A stretch of 64,000 bases of DNA from a virus. Shown here in pieces: positions 21,551 through 29,210 of this stretch. A program made the translations under genes and the position numbers. The number at the start of each line of letters is the position of its first letter. The first letter of the stretch is position 1. The notes under the pieces were generated by a model that saw only the letters and a list, made by a program, of their open reading frames with translations, made no database searches and had not been told where the DNA came from. The stretch covers positions 1 to 64,000 of IMG/VR virus record IMGVR_UViG_3300035698_006802. One strand, written 5' to 3'.

Positions 21551-23043
21551 CAGTGCATTCCTCGTCGGAGGTTGGAGTAGAGAGTGTCCACGAGGGCTTG
21601 GGTGTCCTCGCTGTAGGCGGGACGTGTCTGCCGCACTACCCACGCCAGAGCTTCGGCGGGGGTAGTGCGGAGACTGAGGGGAAGCTCTGGGAGTCCTGTG
21701 AGGATGACGCCCTGGTCGTGCGGGGCTTTCTCGCCGTCCTGGAGGATGACTCCAGTGGGGCCGTTGTAGGCGGCCTGTCCTAGGAAGGGGCGAAACACTA
21801 CTGGCAAGCCGGGGATGCTCTCTTTTCCTGCACCGGGTTCGTCCCCGAATTTCATGGTCGGGGTATCGCCGGTCTGTGTGACCTTCCAGACGGCGGCAAC
21901 GCGGTCTCGGGTCAAGGGGTCCCCGGGGGCCTTTACGATGTAGCCACCGTAACCATACAGCTGGTCCTCGGGCTTGACGCCCGTGAACTCCCGCAGTTTC
22001 TCGAAGTTGTGGGTCTTGGCCTCGGTGAACCCATCTTCCAGGATGAAGCGGGGATCGATGTCACAACTTTCCGCCATGGAGCAGGCAATGAGGTACTGGC
22101 TTTTGATGTCGCCGGAATCGAACCGCACACTGTCACCACGGTCCGGGTCTTCTGCGATGAGCTTGAACGCCTCGGGAAGTCCCGACCGGATGGTGTCGAA
22201 GGTGTCGAGCAGGAAGCTGCTTGCCTTGGGGACGCGATCTCGCATGGCTCGGAAGGCGGCTTTGTCGCTGCCGTACCGTTGAACGTGCTCGTGACCCATT
22301 GTGCCCACGGGCACCAACCCGAGTTCTTTGGCCAGGGCGACATTGCTGGTTGATCGGAGACCAGCCTCCCTGGCAGCCTGGAGAGCGATGCGGTGCTGTT
22401 CAATGCAGGTGGCAGCACGCATCCCGACCTCGAAGATGCGGGTAGGGTCTCCACCCACTGCATCGATGAGGCGGGTGACCCGATTGAACACATGCTCGTG
22501 GTAGGCCGCGTAGTTGACGGTGATTTCAGGTGCCGGGACACCAATGGCATCCAGAGTCTGCAGCACGATGTCCTTCTGCTCCTGGCAGGTGACGTTGTGG
22601 ATGAGGATGGGCAGCCGCTCGGGCTCCAGCTTGGCGAAGGTGGCGATCTGAATGCGGTAGTGGAGTTGGAGGGCCAGGGGCTCCAACCAGGAGACAAGAG
22701 CAGAGGGGCCGGTCACGGTGAAGACGGGCTCACGGTCGAAGAACCACGACCCCTTGGGGAGAGCATTGACCACCAGCTTGTCCTGCTGGCTCATTGCCGC
22801 CCAGTAGCCACCACCCATCCCGTAGCCACAGGCAGTCAGGTAGTCCTGGGATGATCTGGACTCACGGGAGTCTTCCCACTTGGCGGGCAGCAGGGACCGG
22901 ATCATCTCCTCGACATCGAACGGGAGGTAGTGTGAGCCGCCCCTGCGATGGGAGTAGTAGAAGGTTTCCTCACGGAGCGGCCAGCCTGCCTCAGCCATCG
23001 AGAATTTGTAGGCATCAGTCGAAAGTATGGAATGGGAATCCAT
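21550..23043 (-). CDS. pncB: nicotinate phosphoribosyltransferase
   Basis: A 497-residue protein. ILSTDAYKFSMAEAGW (6-21) is the N-terminal signature of this family, LRSTSNVALAKELGLVPVGT followed by MGHEHVQRYG is the phosphate-binding region, and RFDSGDI and ILEDGFTE follow in order. The motifs resemble nicotinate rather than nicotinamide phosphoribosyltransferase (no NAMPT-type GTD/VAG segment seen), which also fits the neighbouring nicotinamidase. It would make nicotinate mononucleotide from nicotinate and PRPP. It is the first gene of the leftward operon, with a sigma70-like promoter 38 bp upstream of the start. Confidence 0.85.
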   Translation of the reverse strand: MDSHSILSTDAYKFSMAEAGWPLREETFYYSHRRGGSHYLPFDVEEMIRSLLPAKWEDSRESRSSQDYLTACGYGMGGGYWAAMSQQDKLVVNALPKGSWFFDREPVFTVTGPSALVSWLEPLALQLHYRIQIATFAKLEPERLPILIHNVTCQEQKDIVLQTLDAIGVPAPEITVNYAAYHEHVFNRVTRLIDAVGGDPTRIFEVGMRAATCIEQHRIALQAAREAGLRSTSNVALAKELGLVPVGTMGHEHVQRYGSDKAAFRAMRDRVPKASSFLLDTFDTIRSGLPEAFKLIAEDPDRGDSVRFDSGDIKSQYLIACSMAESCDIDPRFILEDGFTEAKTHNFEKLREFTGVKPEDQLYGYGGYIVKAPGDPLTRDRVAAVWKVTQTGDTPTMKFGDEPGAGKESIPGLPVVFRPFLGQAAYNGPTGVILQDGEKAPHDQGVILTGLPELPLSLRTTPAEALAWVVRQTRPAYSEDTQALVDTLYSNLRRGMH

Positions 23044-23068
23044 TGCACGGCTCCATCGGAGTTTGTGT

Positions 23069-23094
23069 CCCCGTGGACTCTTTCTAGCACGGGG
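23069..23094. promoter_or_regulatory. candidate operator in the pncB promoter
   Basis: An inverted repeat CCCCGTG-N12-CACGGGG surrounds the -10 element of the leftward promoter. It is well placed for a repressor that blocks RNA polymerase. The NrtR-like protein or another phage regulator could bind here. Only the symmetry and position support it. Confidence 0.4.
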
Positions 23095-23108
23095 AGCCCT
23101 TTAGTCAA
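23081..23108 (-). promoter_or_regulatory. sigma70-like promoter of the NAD/TerY-P operon
   Basis: The minus strand has TTGACT (23103-23108), a 16-bp spacer and TAGAAA (23081-23086), 38 bp upstream of the pncB start. It lacks the TTTCAA/CGCGTAGTA element used by other leftward genes, so this operon may be expressed early by host polymerase. Confidence 0.5.
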
Positions 23109-23205
23109 ACCCCGAAGGAGAGATTTTTTCAAAGTACCTTTAATCCCAAGGTCGGGAGTACTCTTTGGTTCGGATTTTCTTTCTCTGCCGGGGGTAGAGT
23201 GCCCC

Positions 23206-23616
23206 ATGCCTGAAGTGCCCCCGCGTCCCTGGTTGAAGGGCGAACAAGAAAGCTACTCCAGCCTCGTGCTTGAGGTCAGCATCTGCCTGGATGAGCACGG
23301 GCGTGTGTTCTCTGCCCACGGCCTACAAGACAAGCAGGACGTATCCACTGCAATGAAGTGGTCTTCTGGCGGTCAGGAGCAGGTGGCACATGGGATGTTG
23401 ACTGAGGCAGTGCGACGGGAAGCCCTTCTGGACTTGCTGATTCAGATGAGTCGGGATCCCGAATTCTTGCCTCGACTCAAGGCAGCTTCCCCTGAGGAAA
23501 GAGAGACTGCCCTCAAGAAGATGGCAGTCTCTCTGCATGTCCAGATGGCGAACACCATCAGCCGTATCGCGGCGGCAGCCCTTGGTGAGGCATACCTGAC
23601 GGTCTCTGAAGACTAG
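23206..23616 (+). CDS. hypothetical helical protein, 136 aa
   Basis: Starts at ATG 23206 (MPEVPPRPWLKGEQESYS). The N-terminal region is beta-like (SLVLEVSICLDEHGRVFSAH), the rest helical (EALLDLLIQMSRDPEFLPRL, VQMANTISRIAAAALG). Divergent from the NAD operon. Its stop shares CTAG with the convergent gene at 23613. No family recognised. Confidence 0.65.
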   Translation: MPEVPPRPWLKGEQESYSSLVLEVSICLDEHGRVFSAHGLQDKQDVSTAMKWSSGGQEQVAHGMLTEAVRREALLDLLIQMSRDPEFLPRLKAASPEERETALKKMAVSLHVQMANTISRIAAAALGEAYLTVSED

Positions 23617-25073
23617 ATCTGGAGTCCTCTGCTCGAACGCACTGAGCGGATCCGGTCCAACAGCACAGTCTTGCCACCGGGGATCTTGCTGGCTCTCGGA
23701 ATCCCGAGATCGTGAAGGGCATACTTCCGCAGGAGGGTCAGGCTCTGGCTCCGAAGCTCTGTGAATGCCATGGAGCGGAGAGGTGCCCACATGATTGCTG
23801 GCTCGACAATCACCACGGGCTCGACCACCACGGGCTCGACCACCACGGGTGCGACCACCACGGGCTCGACCACCACGGGCTCGATCACCAGGGTTGCGGG
23901 TGTTGAGAACGTTGCAGGTGTGGTAACCACCGGAGCAACCTTGAGAGGGTTGGCCACCAGAGGGTTGGCCACCAGAGGGTTGGCCACCAGAGGGTTGGCT
24001 GTGAGGGGCTTTGAGGTGTCCCGGCTTTCCAGCACTCCCCTGATGCTTTCCAGCAGAGCTGGTTTTCCACCCGGGAGCTTGCTTGCCTTCTTGATCCCCA
24101 GCTCTCTGGCTGCGAACTTCCTGAGAAGCAAGAGGGTCTGCCCTTCAAGCTCGGAGAAGGTCATGGAGCACAGGGGAGCCCAGATGTTGAGCCCTTCGGT
24201 CTTTGGTATCTTGAGAGGTTCGGGGGTGGCCGTCCCCAGGACGATGGGCTCAGGGGCTACAACCTGGAGGGGTTTCTGGTTGCGGGTCTTCCTGCGTCCA
24301 GAGCGGCGCTCGTAGTTGGCCCTGGCGGTCTTCTTCCGACAGCTGTCAGAGCAGTACTTCCTGCCTTCCATGGGGGGCAGAGGGCAGCCCTCACGAGCAC
24401 AGGTGACCCCTTCCACGATAGGCACGGGTACCACAGGGCGAATCCCTCTGTTGTTGACCACCTTCCATGCAGCGCTCTTGGCAACTTCGATGTGCATGAG
24501 GATCTTCGCCACCCGTGCTGTGATCTCGCGAGAACGCTCCATGGCCTGCCGGAAGCTCTGGAGTGATGCTGTTGCCCCCTGCCTCAAGATGGAGTGTACG
24601 AGGCTGTCGAGAAGGCGTGCATCATGATCTACGCCTGCAACCTCCACGTCGACCACATTGCGCTTCCAGCGGGCTTCATGTTCACCAGAAGGCACTGAGA
24701 GCTTGTCCCACAGGATCTCCACTTCCTTCTTCTGTTTCTGCACTTGTGTTGCCAACTTGTTGGCACTCTCTGTTGCCTGTGCGATGTCACGACGCCGCTG
24801 CTCCAGGTAGGCATCCCCTTTTTGTACGGGCTTGTTCTTCTGGAGGAGGGTCTTGGCACTGGGTCGCTTGTCGGGGGTCTTGACTCGGTGGTTCTCCCAC
24901 TCAATCTCTTGAGCGATGACGAACTTGTTGACTGAGTCCCCGTAGATACGCTTCCCACAGACTTTGCAGGAAAACACAGCCTGTTGAACGTGCCCTCCCC
25001 AAGGGTTGTCCAGAAAGATCTCGATGTTTGTGGCACTGCATTTCGGGCATTTTGGCTTGAACGTTGTGTTCAC
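23613..25073 (-). CDS. zinc-ribbon protein with two SAP-like repeats
   Basis: A 486-residue protein starting at GTG 25073. Order: N-terminal zinc ribbon (CPKCSATNI ... CKVCGKRIY), a basic coiled-coil region (about 75-130), a helical middle, and a second Cys cluster (CAREGCPLPPMEGRKYC, CRKK, about 225-255). Then come two homologous segments of about 55 residues: WAPLCSMTFSELEGQ ... KASKLPGGKPALLESIR and WAPLRSMAFTELRSQ ... RASKIPGGKTVLLDRIR. They resemble SAP or Rho N-terminal DNA/RNA-binding helices. The linker between them is built of NPLVA and EPVVV repeats. Probably nucleic-acid binding. Confidence 0.7.
   Translation of the reverse strand: MNTTFKPKCPKCSATNIEIFLDNPWGGHVQQAVFSCKVCGKRIYGDSVNKFVIAQEIEWENHRVKTPDKRPSAKTLLQKNKPVQKGDAYLEQRRRDIAQATESANKLATQVQKQKKEVEILWDKLSVPSGEHEARWKRNVVDVEVAGVDHDARLLDSLVHSILRQGATASLQSFRQAMERSREITARVAKILMHIEVAKSAAWKVVNNRGIRPVVPVPIVEGVTCAREGCPLPPMEGRKYCSDSCRKKTARANYERRSGRRKTRNQKPLQVVAPEPIVLGTATPEPLKIPKTEGLNIWAPLCSMTFSELEGQTLLLLRKFAARELGIKKASKLPGGKPALLESIRGVLESRDTSKPLTANPLVANPLVANPLVANPLKVAPVVTTPATFSTPATLVIEPVVVEPVVVAPVVVEPVVVEPVVIVEPAIMWAPLRSMAFTELRSQSLTLLRKYALHDLGIPRASKIPGGKTVLLDRIRSVRSSRGLQI
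23795..24005. repeat. coding minisatellite (EPVVV and NPLVA repeats)
   Basis: Two short tandem arrays inside the SAP-like protein gene: repeats of CACCACGGGCTCGAC around 23811-23886, and of GGTTGGCCACCAGAG around 23946-24000. They encode a flexible spacer and are likely to vary in copy number. Confidence 0.85.
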
Positions 25074-25079
25074 GTGAAC
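25068..25079. promoter_or_regulatory. perfect 12-bp palindrome at a start codon
   Basis: GTTCACGTGAAC overlaps the GTG start of the leftward gene (25071-25073). It lies 15 bp from the CTATATA sequence (25094-25100) that precedes the rightward peptidase gene. A dimeric regulator could control both, but the palindrome may be chance. Confidence 0.3.
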
Positions 25080-25164
25080 TCCTCTCCTGGCGTCTATATA
25101 CCCCGGTAGTCAGCCTATGCACCCCACGAAGTAGGAAGCTGCCGTTCTACCAGGGAATTCATGG

Positions 25165-26025
25165 ATGCCCGTAAAAACCGCCAAGGCTGACGTTTCTCCA
25201 GTACGACAGCGAACCCAGTACACATGTATGAGCACATCCATGGCGATGTGCCTCAATGCAGTGGGTGTCGACACGGACGAAGACGAGGTCAACAAAGTCA
25301 TGGGGGCCCGCCCGATGAAGGGTGCTGCGTGGGAACAGGTCTTGGCGTGTGCACAGCACTATGGATGTCGAGCCACCCTGACGGTCCCATCCACGCTGCG
25401 GCAGGTCAAAGAGTGGACTGACCGTGGTGTCCCGGTGATGATTGCGTGGAATCCCGAAGGGCGAGAGTGGAGCCATGCCTCTGTCATCTACGATGTGGAC
25501 GAAGATTTCAACGTCTTCGTAGCTGATCCGAACATCCCTGATCCCGATGAGACATCCAGAACCGTCCCCAAGGGTGAGTTCTACGGGAAATGGTATGAGA
25601 AATGGCCCCGATATCTCGTCCGACGGCCAGCTTGCGCCATTGAACGCGAGGTAACTCGGGAAGGGAGACAGGTCATGGCTTCTACAGGTACCGCGACTCA
25701 GATTCGCAGGGAACTCACTCGGGTCGCAGACTTCTACGAGGCTGCCCGGAAGAAAAGGCCCACCCATGAGGTCCGAGAGAAGAAGGACCCCAATGCCCCG
25801 ATCAGGGTGCCGGGTTCCAGGCAGCGGAATGACGCCGCCCGAGATCTGGCAGAAGGTCGGGTCAACATCCGTAGCGGTCCCCACAAGAACAAGGGCCAGC
25901 AGGGCCAGGGCCAGAAGGGCAAGGGCAAGCCCCAACGGCATCCGAAGCACAAGCGGGATCTACGGCCGCACATGGCCTCTCGGGTTGCGACCCGGTTCCT
26001 GCTCCAAGGAGACACCAATGAGTAA
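25165..26025 (+). CDS. C39-like cysteine peptidase with basic tail
   Basis: A 286-residue protein. Residues 1-150 fit the papain-like C39/peptidase fold: RQRTQYTCMSTSMAMCLNAV with oxyanion Gln18 and nucleophile Cys21, then REWSHASVIYDVDEDFNVFV with the catalytic His and VADPN with the third residue, as in bacteriocin-processing peptidases. The C-terminal 110 residues are basic and disordered (KNKGQQGQGQKGKGKPQRH). It overlaps the start of the next, virion-like gene by 8 bp, so it may process a virion protein or cleave host peptides. CTATATA lies 65 bp upstream. Confidence 0.68.
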   Translation: MPVKTAKADVSPVRQRTQYTCMSTSMAMCLNAVGVDTDEDEVNKVMGARPMKGAAWEQVLACAQHYGCRATLTVPSTLRQVKEWTDRGVPVMIAWNPEGREWSHASVIYDVDEDFNVFVADPNIPDPDETSRTVPKGEFYGKWYEKWPRYLVRRPACAIEREVTREGRQVMASTGTATQIRRELTRVADFYEAARKKRPTHEVREKKDPNAPIRVPGSRQRNDAARDLAEGRVNIRSGPHKNKGQQGQGQKGKGKPQRHPKHKRDLRPHMASRVATRFLLQGDTNE

Positions 26026-27652
26026 GGGTCTGAGCATCGACAACTACACGGAGCTATTCCGCAACGCCAAGCACCCGAAGGGCAAACCCGTTGACGTGCC
26101 TGCCTATCTGGAGGGCCACGGGAATCCCGAGGCTGCAGAGCGTTGGCGCGAGGAGCACGAGAAGAACAAGAACAAGTTCAAGGGTGCTTCCGATGAGTCC
26201 GACTCCGAAGCTCGCTTCGAGAAGGGCAAGCCCGCAGATCCCTGCCAGAACATGAGTGAGGCAGAGTGCGCGGAGTGGAAGAAGCAGAATGAACAGCACC
26301 GAGATCAGTTCAAGGGTGCTGCTGAGTCTGACTCCGAAGCTCGCTTTGAAGAGGGCAAGCCCGCTGACCCCACGAAGAACATGAGTCCTGAGGACAAGAA
26401 GAAGTGGAAGGAGGAGAACGACAGGAACCGTGACAACTTCAAGAGCGGGGGAGCTGACTCTGACGATGAGAAGGCAGAGGGTGCAGAAGATCGTGCAGAG
26501 GCTGATGAGGAGAAGGCAGAGGCAGAGCGTCACGAGTCCGATGCAGATCGGTCGGATGCTGCTTCCAAGGAAGCAGGTCAGCGCCAGCGCCTCACCTGGA
26601 CAAACCGAGAGGCAGCTACAGGGCTCTACGGCTACACGAAGGCCACACAGCGGGATGTTGAATCCAGCATCCGCAAGGTGCAGGGTCGTGCAAGCAAGGT
26701 CGCCCGCCGAATCTGGGCCACTGATGAGCGGGTGGCAGAATTCCTGACGACCCACTCCAAGAGGGGCAAGTCTGCTTCAGCAAAGATCCTCTTGTCTGCT
26801 CTCAAGAGTGTGGGCCCCAAGGTTGCCTCCGAGAAGGAAGCACGGAATGTCACACATGATGGTGCTTGGGATGCGTTCAGTGCCATGCGTAAGCTGCTCC
26901 GCTCGGAGCGGGGTCCCGCAGCTAAGGCGTTCGTTCGTGCAGTGACAGAAGACCCTGATGTGTACCTCCCGACACAGCGTGACTTCAGCAAGCTGTTCCA
27001 GATGCTGCTGTCTGTCGAGGATGAGCTTGGCGAAGACTCCATGGTGTTCTCGAAGCTCCAGAAGCTCTGGATTGTCTTCATGGACTACAAGAGGAGTGCA
27101 GAGATTCTTCAGCGTGGTGGGATCGAGATCCCTGTCAACTGGCCCAATTCCAGTGTCAGTGCTGTTGGGAAGGACAAGGGCAAGTACTATTCCCTCATAC
27201 ACGGGATGCGAACGAGCTACCGGAGTCGTGAACGGTTCATCTATGTCATGAACAACGAGGCACAACTTCCGACCCGCATGGTGGAGACGTTGCTCAAGCA
27301 GCTCGACTCCGGCAAGAGGGCATCCGAGACCCACACAGCATCCGACAAGACGGCGGAGTACAGCTGCTACGGCTACGCCCGCAAGACTGCGACCCTGGGT
27401 ATCAATGCCTGTGCAGAGGTCCGGGAGTATGCAGGACACGTCGCATCATCCCTGCACCACCGCAGAACTGCCAAGTACGACAAGATCACCGGGTTCCTCA
27501 AGGAGCACGGCAAGGCGGGGCGTTGCCGCTACAGCAAGCTCCTGCTGTCGAACTACCCTGATGCCCCTGCTGCACTGGGTAAGGCAGCTAGTGAGGAGTC
27601 TCGGGAGGCTTCTTCACCTTCGTCGGTTGACGACTGGCTGGCTTGGGAGTGA
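26018..27652 (+). CDS. repeat-containing virion-like protein
   Basis: A 544-residue protein; ATG 26018 has AAGGAG upstream and overlaps the previous gene. Residues 20-150 hold three copies of a roughly 40-residue unit (KGKPADP..NMS.....WK..N...R..FK). An acidic Glu/Asp/Ala linker follows (150-185). The rest contains two homologous blocks of about 65 residues, around 200 (LYGYTKATQRDVES ... ILLSALKSV) and 455 (CYGYARKTATLGIN ... KLLLSNYP), flanking a helical region. The three-unit head and the duplicated YGY...FLxxHxKxG...LLS block are unlike any family I know. Confidence 0.75.
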   Translation: MSKGLSIDNYTELFRNAKHPKGKPVDVPAYLEGHGNPEAAERWREEHEKNKNKFKGASDESDSEARFEKGKPADPCQNMSEAECAEWKKQNEQHRDQFKGAAESDSEARFEEGKPADPTKNMSPEDKKKWKEENDRNRDNFKSGGADSDDEKAEGAEDRAEADEEKAEAERHESDADRSDAASKEAGQRQRLTWTNREAATGLYGYTKATQRDVESSIRKVQGRASKVARRIWATDERVAEFLTTHSKRGKSASAKILLSALKSVGPKVASEKEARNVTHDGAWDAFSAMRKLLRSERGPAAKAFVRAVTEDPDVYLPTQRDFSKLFQMLLSVEDELGEDSMVFSKLQKLWIVFMDYKRSAEILQRGGIEIPVNWPNSSVSAVGKDKGKYYSLIHGMRTSYRSRERFIYVMNNEAQLPTRMVETLLKQLDSGKRASETHTASDKTAEYSCYGYARKTATLGINACAEVREYAGHVASSLHHRRTAKYDKITGFLKEHGKAGRCRYSKLLLSNYPDAPAALGKAASEESREASSPSSVDDWLAWE

Positions 27653-27740
27653 CCAAAGAAGGGCGTTTGGCCTGACCGGCCGTTGCGTTCTTCTCGATTT
27701 TCTTCTTCCGGCGCCGCATTCTATTTCTGCCCTTACCCAT
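27588..27740 (-). CDS. small very basic protein, 50 aa
   Basis: A minus-strand frame from ATG 27740 (MGKGRNRMRRRKKKIEKNAT) to TAG 27588, preceded by AGAGGAGA. About one third of residues are Lys or Arg, and the C-terminal half is Pro/Lys/Thr-rich. It overlaps the end of the rightward gene by 65 bp in antisense, which lowers confidence. A nucleic-acid-binding peptide is plausible. Confidence 0.4.
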   Translation of the reverse strand: MGKGRNRMRRRKKKIEKNATAGQAKRPSLVTPKPASRQPTKVKKPPETPH

Positions 27741-27785
27741 CGGTGGGAATCTCCTCTGTGGTTGCACTGTACACGGCAGGTGCCG

Positions 27786-28271
27786 CTAGGAATCATGGGG
27801 TCTTCTGAAAGAGACTCTAGGGGTTTCTGGAGTCTCTTTCAGAGATGCTAGCAGAAGGCTTCTAGCAGCACCGGGGGGAAGTGCCGCAACCAGATCTCCT
27901 GCCCCTTTGCAGGGGGTGTGGGTGATCTTGGTGGTGAAGAACTTTGAGAATTCAACCCCTAGGGTGCTTTGAAGGGCACCGATGTCAGCATCCTTGACGA
28001 GCTTCAGCTTTGGGTTTGGGACAGTGACTGTGGCTTCACCTTCAGCGTCACCGTTGAAAAATGCTTGCCCCGGAGTGCGGTTCAATTCCTCCAGGGCATC
28101 TTCCCTGAGTACAGTCTTGACCTCATTGAGGGTGCCTGTTGCTGAGGTGATGACAGCAAAGAACACTGTCCCCACTTCGACGTACTCCTCAACAGTGGAA
28201 TCCTCACACAGACCCACAGTCATCCTGTCTAGGATTTGGCGGATCCGGGTGAGCCCTTCCACTGGTGTCAT
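27786..28271 (-). CDS. hypothetical protein, 161 aa
   Basis: ATG 28271 overlaps the upstream TGA (ATGA). It starts MTPVEGLTRIRQILDRMTVG. The pattern is alpha-beta, with a strand-rich centre (EATVTVPNPKLKLVKDADI) and a Cys in TPCKGAGDLVAALPPGAAR. No motif recognised. It lies in an operon with the Mrr-N-like gene upstream. Confidence 0.65.
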   Translation of the reverse strand: MTPVEGLTRIRQILDRMTVGLCEDSTVEEYVEVGTVFFAVITSATGTLNEVKTVLREDALEELNRTPGQAFFNGDAEGEATVTVPNPKLKLVKDADIGALQSTLGVEFSKFFTTKITHTPCKGAGDLVAALPPGAARSLLLASLKETPETPRVSFRRPHDS

Positions 28272-29152
28272 TTGGGAGCCGTGTAGCAGCCAGGGTGGTA
28301 CATCCCCGTGCCACGAAGCCACTTGGACGGGTCTCCGCGCGAGATCTTGCCCTTACATTTGGTGCACAGGACATCAGCGGACGCGATCATGTCTTGTGCA
28401 GGATCTGTGGCACTGGGTGCCGGTTCTGACTCATTCTCGATGGCATTGAGAATGTCCTCGATGTCGAGGTCATCTTCAGGCTCAGCCTCAGGTGCAGGTG
28501 CAGGTTCCGGTTCCGGTTTTGGTTCCGGTTTGGGCCGTCTTGCTTCTGCATCTCTCTTGTCGAGCTGATCCCCGATCTCAGAGAGTGTTGTCATGAGGGT
28601 GGCCTTGCAGGCTCCAGAGATCTGGCAGCTCTTGCAGACATCAGAGCGAGAGGACCACTCCCCGAAGCAGCGGGTGGCACTGATTGCAAGCCCCTGGATG
28701 TAGGGGTCTACGTTGTAGTTGTTGACCTGTTCTCCCACAGTCCAACAGACGCCTGTACCATCACCGTGGATGCCTACAGGGGTGGATGTTTGTGCTGGGG
28801 CGGGTTCGGGATCCTTGGTGGATTCTTCCACAGGCTCTGGGGTGGTGCCGGGAGAGAGGGTCTGCACCACACCGACCCCTTCATCGGTGAGGTACCAGTT
28901 ACCCCGCGACCGCGAGCCGGTGAGGCCCCGCTTCTTCAGGTTTTTGTTGAATGCCTCGTTCAACCAGAGGCGTGTCTTGGGGCGCCCATTCTGGTCATCA
29001 CCGAACTGATCTTCCTTGAGCCCTAGATCCTTGAGCACCCAATCGAACACTTCCCCGAAAGGAACCTCCTTGCCCGCGATCCCCCCACTAAGGGCGCCCA
29101 GGGCTTGGAGAATTGGGTCTCTGAAGATGGAAGCTGTGGGGGATCGAGTCAC
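28268..29152 (-). CDS. Mrr-N-like winged helix plus zinc-finger protein
   Basis: A 294-residue protein starting at GTG 29152, with AGGAGA seven bases upstream. Residues 10-95 resemble the winged helix at the N-terminus of Mrr-type proteins (PILQALGALSGGIAGKEVPF ... NLKKRGL ... GNWYLTDEG). A middle cluster VCKSCQISGAC could bind metal. A Pro/Glu spacer (PKPEPKPEPEPAPAPEAEPE) and DLDIEDILNAI follow, and the C-terminus has a further zinc finger (CTKCKGKISRGDP ... MYHPGC). No nuclease domain is present. Probably DNA binding. It is controlled by promoter copy F. Confidence 0.65.
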   Translation of the reverse strand: MTRSPTASIFRDPILQALGALSGGIAGKEVPFGEVFDWVLKDLGLKEDQFGDDQNGRPKTRLWLNEAFNKNLKKRGLTGSRSRGNWYLTDEGVGVVQTLSPGTTPEPVEESTKDPEPAPAQTSTPVGIHGDGTGVCWTVGEQVNNYNVDPYIQGLAISATRCFGEWSSRSDVCKSCQISGACKATLMTTLSEIGDQLDKRDAEARRPKPEPKPEPEPAPAPEAEPEDDLDIEDILNAIENESEPAPSATDPAQDMIASADVLCTKCKGKISRGDPSKWLRGTGMYHPGCYTAPK

Positions 29153-29172
29153 GCTGTCTCCTGGGGATCCGG

Positions 29173-29210
29173 TTCACCCCTACTACGCGGAATCGAGAGG
29201 TTTGAAACCT
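29173..29210 (-). promoter_or_regulatory. leftward bipartite promoter (site F)
   Basis: The minus strand reads TAGGTTTCAA, 12 bases, CGCGTAGTAG, GGGTGAACC. The TAG overlaps the stop of the sigma-like gene (29209-29211), so the promoter begins exactly at the end of the upstream gene. It precedes the start at 29152. Confidence 0.7.

Noticed and set aside
21550-23043. Nicotinamide phosphoribosyltransferase (NadV/NAMPT) as seen in other phages
   Set aside because: The N-terminal STDAYKFSMA segment and the GTMGHEHV region fit nicotinate phosphoribosyltransferase better, and a nicotinamidase gene in the operon supplies nicotinate. A profile search would decide.
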